This document shows, one piece after another, positions 59,001-64,000 of a stretch of 64,000 nt of DNA (within the stretch, counting starts at the first letter, position 1; every line of letters begins with the position of its first letter). This DNA comes from Cylindrobasidium torrendii FP15055 ss-10 (taxonomy: Eukaryota; Basidiomycota; Agaricomycetes; Agaricales; Physalacriaceae). The notes beneath the pieces were generated by a model that worked only from the letters and a program-made list of their open reading frames with translations, was not told the origin of the DNA and made no database searches. Both the position numbers and the translations under genes were made by a program. Location: positions 140,332 to 204,331 of the forward strand of contig KN880451.1 in NCBI GenBank assembly GCA_000934385.1, read 5' to 3'.

Positions 59001-60376
59001 AAGATACTGCTCGGGACCATGTTCGCTGTCGTCTGAGTTTCTAGATCTGCTGGGCAATGCTCCAGACAATATGCTCTCTGCTCCCAAAGTGCTACGCCGG
59101 GAGCTCATTGAGCTCAGGTCGGCTCGCTTCAAGCTCTCCATCATGCGCCGTCCCTCCCCAATCCACTGTCTGGGCCGCGCAATATAGATTTCTTCGCCTT
59201 CTTCAGCGCTCTCCACGTCGGCGCGTTCGACTGGGCCAGGTGAGGGCGGGGAGACCTTTAATCGCTTCGCACTGCGGAGTATGTCGTCGGAGGCAACTGA
59301 GCTGGCACTGCTAGACCGCCGCCTCTGAGGTTGTCGGGGTCGCGCTGGCCGTCCCAATGCCCGCTTTGCTGGACCCTCGATAGGGCTTGGACCCCCCGAA
59401 CTACCGCCAACGCCAATTTCGTCGACCATGGCGCTGAGATGCTCCCGAGTGTAGGTGTCGTAGCTGAACTGGAATAGTTTGAGAGGAGTCCCACCACCAC
59501 TCCTTGCGTGCGCAAGATGCTTGTTATTGGCGCGAAGAGGCGTGAATGGAGCAGATCTCGGCGTTCCAACCAAAGATTTGGATGGGAGGGGCGTAGGGTA
59601 AATTCCATCTCCTGGTGCAAGTGCTTCCGGCGCAAAAATGGGTGTAGGTGATGTAGAAGTTGTTGCAAGATTGGCAGGTGTACTTTCGCCTTGACACCGG
59701 AAGGTAAATACCCCACTGGGCGGACTGTGCATTGGCCGTGCATGAGGAGGAAGTGGCTTGAGAAGGCGCTATTCCGATTAGTTAGAGTACTCCATTCCTG
59801 AGCGCGTACACGTACATCCTGTGCCAAGTCCGTATCGCCGTGGTCACCAGCTGCTTGCTCTGGTGGAGGCGACGGCGGCTCAAACATCCTTTCTAACTTG
59901 AGAGGTGTGAAAAAGTCGCGTTGGAGCATTCCCTTCCCTGGTGTCCGACCGACGCCCCGTGCAACTCCCTGCTCTGACCCTCTGTCAACAAAGGTCCCAG
60001 CGGGGCGCGCATCATGGTCCACGAATGTCCCTCCGCGATCGACAAATGTCCCGTGTGGAGCAGTAAAGGACATATGCCCGTCGTGTTCGTCTGCTTCTGC
60101 CGTTGGCCATTCGATCCCAGAGTCCTCTTCCGTAGGTGTACCACTTCCAGCAGATGACGAGGCCGAAGGAGATGGTGGCGGGTAATACTGAGATTCCGAA
60201 GCTTGAGAATTGGAATGCGAAATGAGCCCTGAATGAAATGAGGCCAGGTTCGATAGATAGAGTAGGGACACACCATTTCCTTGCGTCGGATCTATGCTCA
60301 TCTCAACGCTCTCCGCGAAACTTGGCCATTCGTCGGCAAGTTCTTCTGTCTGCCACCCTGGTGCTCTTGCTGCCAT
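56048..60376 (-). CDS. SIN/MEN scaffold Cdc11/Nud1 homologue (centriolin-type LRR protein)
   Basis: It starts 'MAARAPGWQTEELADEWPSF'. A long disordered N-terminal half holds three 'GTFVD' copies, 'MLQRDFFTPLKLERMFEPP' and the family block 'GGGTPLKLFQFSYDTYTREH'. After an acidic, Ser-rich middle come 'LVSVDLAW' and at least eight leucine-rich repeats ('LLKLDLSRNPVEYLTGV', 'LERLDLTGGRV', 'HLVYLDVSENRGLRELDF', 'LTYLELAGCGLKDSSLL', 'LQVLDVRGNPSV'). The typical end is 'TYAGRLAYRGLVMQGCPALR', 'VLDGVVVTTKERDKAAEF'. Cdc11 (fission yeast) and Nud1 (budding yeast) sit on the spindle pole body and recruit the septation/mitotic-exit kinases. Roughly 1,300 residues with few introns. Confidence comes from both the N-terminal motif and the LRR end. 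Confidence 0.86.
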
Positions 60377-61962
60377 GAAGGATGAATGTTGGCGGTGTGG
60401 ATTAGAAAGGTGTTTAGCTATTTCTTGGACAATACGGGGTCGTCAAGGTAAGAAGTTCCAGGTGACGAGACACTACACGAGCAGCGCGTGTGCTGCTCGA
60501 TATTGACGAGGCGTGATGGTGGTTGGTCGTAGCCCTAACCTAGGGGTACGTTCGAATTGATCGCCGTATTCGGCACGTGATCGCGGACGCCAACTCTCGA
60601 GTCTTGAGTCTTAGCTTGACCGTCGACCGACGACCTGATCCGTTGTCCTGGAAATTTGTCTATATATCCTCGAAACGCGCAAAAAATTTGGACCAAAATT
60701 TTGTAGCTCACATCTCTACTTAACAAAGCTACCGTGCATTATTATCATCATTTCCTTCGGAAACCACGACTCGTAAATTGTAATGCAGTTGCCATCTGTG
60801 GATTCTGTGCCACTCGCGATCGACTCTACTGCAGAGTAAGGAGTATAACATAGTCGGCGTCTCCTTCTAGTATCAATGGTGAGTTTCCTCCCAACTGCAA
60901 TGTCCAACTCCATGCCGGAAATCATGGTCCTAATCATCTATCATCGAGTCGTGTCCTCGGTACATCCCAGGCGTAGACAGTGGAGTTTCTGATCTACAGT
61001 GAGCTTCCTTCGTATGCCCATACAGCGCGACGCGGTCAGAACTACGCTGCTCCTCGACGAGGCTAGGAACTGAGTTCCAAATGAGGGTCACAAACAACGT
61101 CGTGTTCTGTTCGACAGTTCGTGGTTAGCCCCAGTTGAAGTTATTATATCGACCTCACCCACTCGTCTTATCCTAATACGAAACGTGACTTCAGTAACAT
61201 TCCGCCTGTCATCCACCTTTTCCGCTTGGGCTTCAGAACCAGTCCTTCCTAATAAGTTGATATTTGAACGCAATCTTGTGTTTCGAGCTTCGATTACCGG
61301 CTCGTGCCAGCAAATTCGACTCGACAATCAACGAAATTGAGGAGGTTGATAGAAAGTGTCATTGATCACGACATTCCTCAAGATCACAAAGCGGATGATA
61401 AGATAACCCTACTTGCAGTGGTTTGACTGGCAAGTACCGGGCTCACTCCAGAATCCTGCTCTCAACTGGCTCTCAACCTGCTATTCGACGACACAAAAGA
61501 CAGAACCGAGGAATATGGCGACATTAAAATTGTGATCATCGTGATGACAGTATGCCACTAGTATCCCGCTATCAAGAAAAGACGTGTACAACGACTGGGG
61601 TAGGATTAGTTACGGGGAACCGTAGTACTGCTAAAATATCTGGAAGTACATCGAACATGGCAATACCTGAATACTGCGAGCGACGCGCGCGTAAATACAT
61701 AAATAAGTGATTCTATGGGTAATAATGCTGCTAAAATGATAATGCTGGGTGTGATAAAGGTGATACAAGGAGTGATATGCTGAGGGGAAAAATGCCTGTC
61801 TATACGTGCGTGAGGGATCTATGCCAGTCGGCTGTGCTGCACACATCCAGTGCATGAATAAACCGAGTTTTTGATTTCTGAAAAGCCATTAGTATTGAAG
61901 TTCCATATCTGAGGGGAAGCGGGCTGACTTTTGGTTTTCTTAAGATGGTAAGATAAAATGGA
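60377..61962. other. Intergenic stretch of about 1.6 kb, no gene seen
   Basis: Upstream of the Cdc11/Nud1 gene and downstream of the next minus-strand gene. The open frames are short (up to 79 codons) and carry no motif. It is moderately AT-rich around 61,500-61,800. Confidence 0.5.
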
Positions 61963-62634
61963 TCAGTGTCCAAGAACAAGATGCACGTTGGGGCTACGAT
62001 GGAACGGCTGTCGCGCCTCTCCACGACGGCGCGCGGCGCGATCGCTGAGCTCGGCTGTTCCACGGCGCATAAAGGCCTCGACAGTGTCTTCGTCGCGTCT
62101 ACGCGTCCAAGGGCTGGATTTTGACGATTGTGACCCGCGGTCACGGCGCCGGGAAGAACTCCCGTCAGAGACGGGGCTGGGGTACAGCGGCGTAAAACCA
62201 GTGATTTTGTGCTTCGCTGGACCTTTTATCACGGGCGGGCTACAGTTGGGGTGGCTAGCGGGCGTGGGGAGGAAGTTTTGCGGGGGTTTGGGCCAAGCCC
62301 CGACGTCCAGAGGGAAAGGGAGGTGTTCTTGAGTCTTGGAGGGAGCCTGCTTTGAGGCCGTCCTGATCGGTTGCGCAAAGTGGGAAGAAGGGAAGATGGG
62401 GATAGGGTAGAGGTAATGCTCCTTGGATGGCGAAGTCCGCTGTGATGGTTTCTGCGTCGTGAACTCTTCGAGGCGAGGCGAGGTCGGGGACATCTCGAAG
62501 ATGAGATCAGGTGAGAATGCAGTGGATCCCCGACACGGAGAGAGCGACAGAGCCGGAGCAGTCGCCCTACGCCTTCCGGGAATCTCGATGGGTTTTGTTG
62601 ATGTAACGGACAGTCGGCGAGATGCAGGGAACAT
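61963..62634 (-). CDS. Low-complexity basic protein, function unknown
   Basis: A 223-residue open frame from the ATG at 62634 starts 'MFPASRRLSVTSTKPIEIPG'. It is rich in Ser, Pro, Arg and Lys, with 'RRRATAPALSLSPCRGSTAF', 'KHKITGFTPLYPSPVSDGSS', 'SRRRDRGSQSSKSS' and 'RRGTAELSDRAARRRGEARQ'. It is almost surely disordered. Clusters of RRxS and SP/TP sites suggest a phosphorylated, possibly nuclear protein. No family recognised. Support for reality is frame length, composition unlike the flanks, and an upstream leader with intron-like sites. Confidence 0.5.
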   Translation of the reverse strand: MFPASRRLSVTSTKPIEIPGRRRATAPALSLSPCRGSTAFSPDLIFEMSPTSPRLEEFTTQKPSQRTSPSKEHYLYPIPIFPSSHFAQPIRTASKQAPSKTQEHLPFPLDVGAWPKPPQNFLPTPASHPNCSPPVIKGPAKHKITGFTPLYPSPVSDGSSSRRRDRGSQSSKSSPWTRRRDEDTVEAFMRRGTAELSDRAARRRGEARQPFHRSPNVHLVLGH

Positions 62635-63843
62635 GTTGTACTATGATTGCCTATCGAGAATGAGTTGTGTATGCGTCTAATTGTCCTTGGTCGCAACTCA
62701 CGATTATTGAGGGAAAAAGATGCGAGCAGACGCAAATTAGGATGTAGACTTGTTGTGGTTGATGCAGGTTAAGGATGGTAAACGGCGACAGACGAAGAAC
62801 GGCCTTGAGCGAATGAACTCCAGAGGATCTGTATAATATACTGATGAGAGAGTAAGCACGGAGGAACTCGCTGAAACCTACATGATGGTCCACGCTGAGA
62901 ACACGACAGAAAAAGTGGCTCTTGGGTGGCGCGATGGACACGAGGAGGCGTGAACGCGTTGTATGCACGCGGGACAGACGAGTCGATAGCGAGACGGTCT
63001 TTGCGTGCTTGGCTCCGGCGTGAATGAGGCCAAAGACGCAGAGAGCGATGTGGATGGAGATGGAAGAAAGACAACAGACGACGTTCCTCGCCCCAGCTGA
63101 GCGCCGATTATAGGTAATTCATTGGCGACACGTGGGAACCGATGTATTCGGGTCCAGGTCTCCGTGAAGGCTAGCGGCCATTGAAGTGCGCTGCTTGTAT
63201 GAGGGACCCCTTTGGACAAAAATAATGGGACGTTGCCTTTGATTTCCGCAACTTTGCCTTTGCTAGTGGCGCATTGATGATGGATCAATTGCATGATCGC
63301 TTGTTGAGAATAGCCTTCAAGCTGGACGATCTTGCTCACCGCTAGATGACTGGTTGGCATGCATGTGCATAGAACTAAGTATGGCTAAAAGTATCAATAG
63401 TGGGTAATTTACGGAATTATGCGAAATCAACTCGCATTTGGTCGTTGCCGTTGCCGCCGCCGCCCCGTTGGCGCGTCTGTGAGCGCAGAAGGCGGGATTT
63501 TCCAGCGACTGGAAAGGGCCCGAGATAGCCACGTGTAATATTGCGCCATCCCGGCATGCCGCCCATTGACACAAACAGTGTCCAAGCGTTGGACAACAGA
63601 TACCCGGGTAAACCCCTACTTCTGTGATGCGCCGACCACGTGTCCATCAACGGATGATTCCCACGGGTCGGAGTATAGATCGGGGGGGCGCGGCCGACCA
63701 GCGGCAAGAACAAACCGTCTCGATATGATCTCCACCCACGACGTTCGCCAGAGTAGAGGACGCAGTCACAGCCTGGCATTGTGATGTAGTCGTACGGTCG
63801 AAACTACACAACAGTCTTTACCCTACAACATGCAAATGACAGA
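62635..63843. other. Probable 5' leader and promoter region; no confident coding
   Basis: The first part (to about 63,100) reads as a leader of the preceding minus-strand gene, with a good intron acceptor near 62,826-62,832 (minus TTATACAG). Further up, a GCC microsatellite-like run lies at 63,446-63,466, and open frames on both strands of up to 160 codons lack motifs. Confidence 0.4.
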
Positions 63844-64000
63844 TCATTCGCTGCGATAACCAACACTAGCGGGACACACGACCACGGTCACCACACCCTG
63901 CACAGGCATTGAGGTCCACGCATTGAACTGAGGATTAGCCGAACCGGCTAGCTGCGTCGGCGTAGGTTTGTCGATATGCAGAATGACGCTGAACGAGTCC
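63844..64000 (-). CDS. C-terminal exon of an unknown gene (runs off the right edge)
   Basis: The minus frame is open from the window edge to a stop at 63844: 'DSFSVILHIDKPTPTQLAGS', 'ANPQFNAWTSMPVQGVVTVV' and 'VCPASVGYRSE'. The flow of codons is protein-like and hydrophobic strands alternate, so it looks like the end of a folded domain. Too short to name. Confidence 0.5.
   Translation of the reverse strand, partial: DSFSVILHIDKPTPTQLAGSANPQFNAWTSMPVQGVVTVVVCPASVGYRSE

Overview
This is a eukaryotic, fungal sequence, almost certainly a mushroom-forming basidiomycete (Agaricomycetes). Genes lie close together on both strands and are cut by many introns of about 45-60 bases. The gene set is fungal: a Kre6/Skn1 glucan-synthesis protein, a Con-6 protein, a fungal phytochrome, a Cdc11/Nud1 scaffold, a GH55 glucanase, and a small Cys-rich protein of a kind I associate with mushrooms. 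There are no operons. I saw no convincing tRNA, rRNA, CRISPR array or intact transposon. Exon joins were worked out by hand from GT/GC...AG sites and reading frame, so starts and minor splice sites are provisional.

1-11.7 kb, all minus strand: the N-terminal part of a secreted GH55 glucanase (cut by the window edge), a secreted berberine-bridge-type FAD oxidase, a very unusual 13-exon gene (5079-9981) and a Ser/Pro/Ala-rich unknown. The unusual gene encodes five tandem modules. Each pairs a helical 'WDL' segment with a Zn2Cys6-like cluster, and the protein ends in a long coiled coil. This is my best candidate for something undescribed.

11.8-22.0 kb, housekeeping: a SET methyltransferase domain fused to the tRNA adenosine deaminase subunit Tad3, capping protein alpha, an NAD(P)-binding protein, a Ulp2-type SUMO protease and dihydrofolate synthase.

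22-36 kb: a tiny Cys-rich protein gene, two SDR oxidoreductases, the Kre6/Skn1 glucan-synthesis protein, a TALE homeobox factor, a Cys-rich membrane protein and the GPI-mannosyltransferase subunit Pbn1/PIG-X.

36-51 kb: a phytochrome hybrid histidine kinase, an F-box protein, a small secreted protein candidate, Con-6, a P450, an NR2C2AP-like protein in tight head-to-head arrangement with a tyrosine phosphatase, and a Sec14-like lipid-transfer protein.

51-64 kb: a gene-poor 3.6 kb stretch with one uncertain gene, a second TALE homeobox gene paralogous to the first, the Cdc11/Nud1 scaffold (septation/mitotic exit), a low-complexity unknown, and the last exon of a gene running off the right edge.

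Several genes belong to shared processes: cell wall (GH55, Kre6), nuclear and cell-cycle control (Ulp2, Cdc11, phosphatase), and light and development (phytochrome, homeobox factors, Con-6). Nothing suggests a dedicated biosynthetic cluster.
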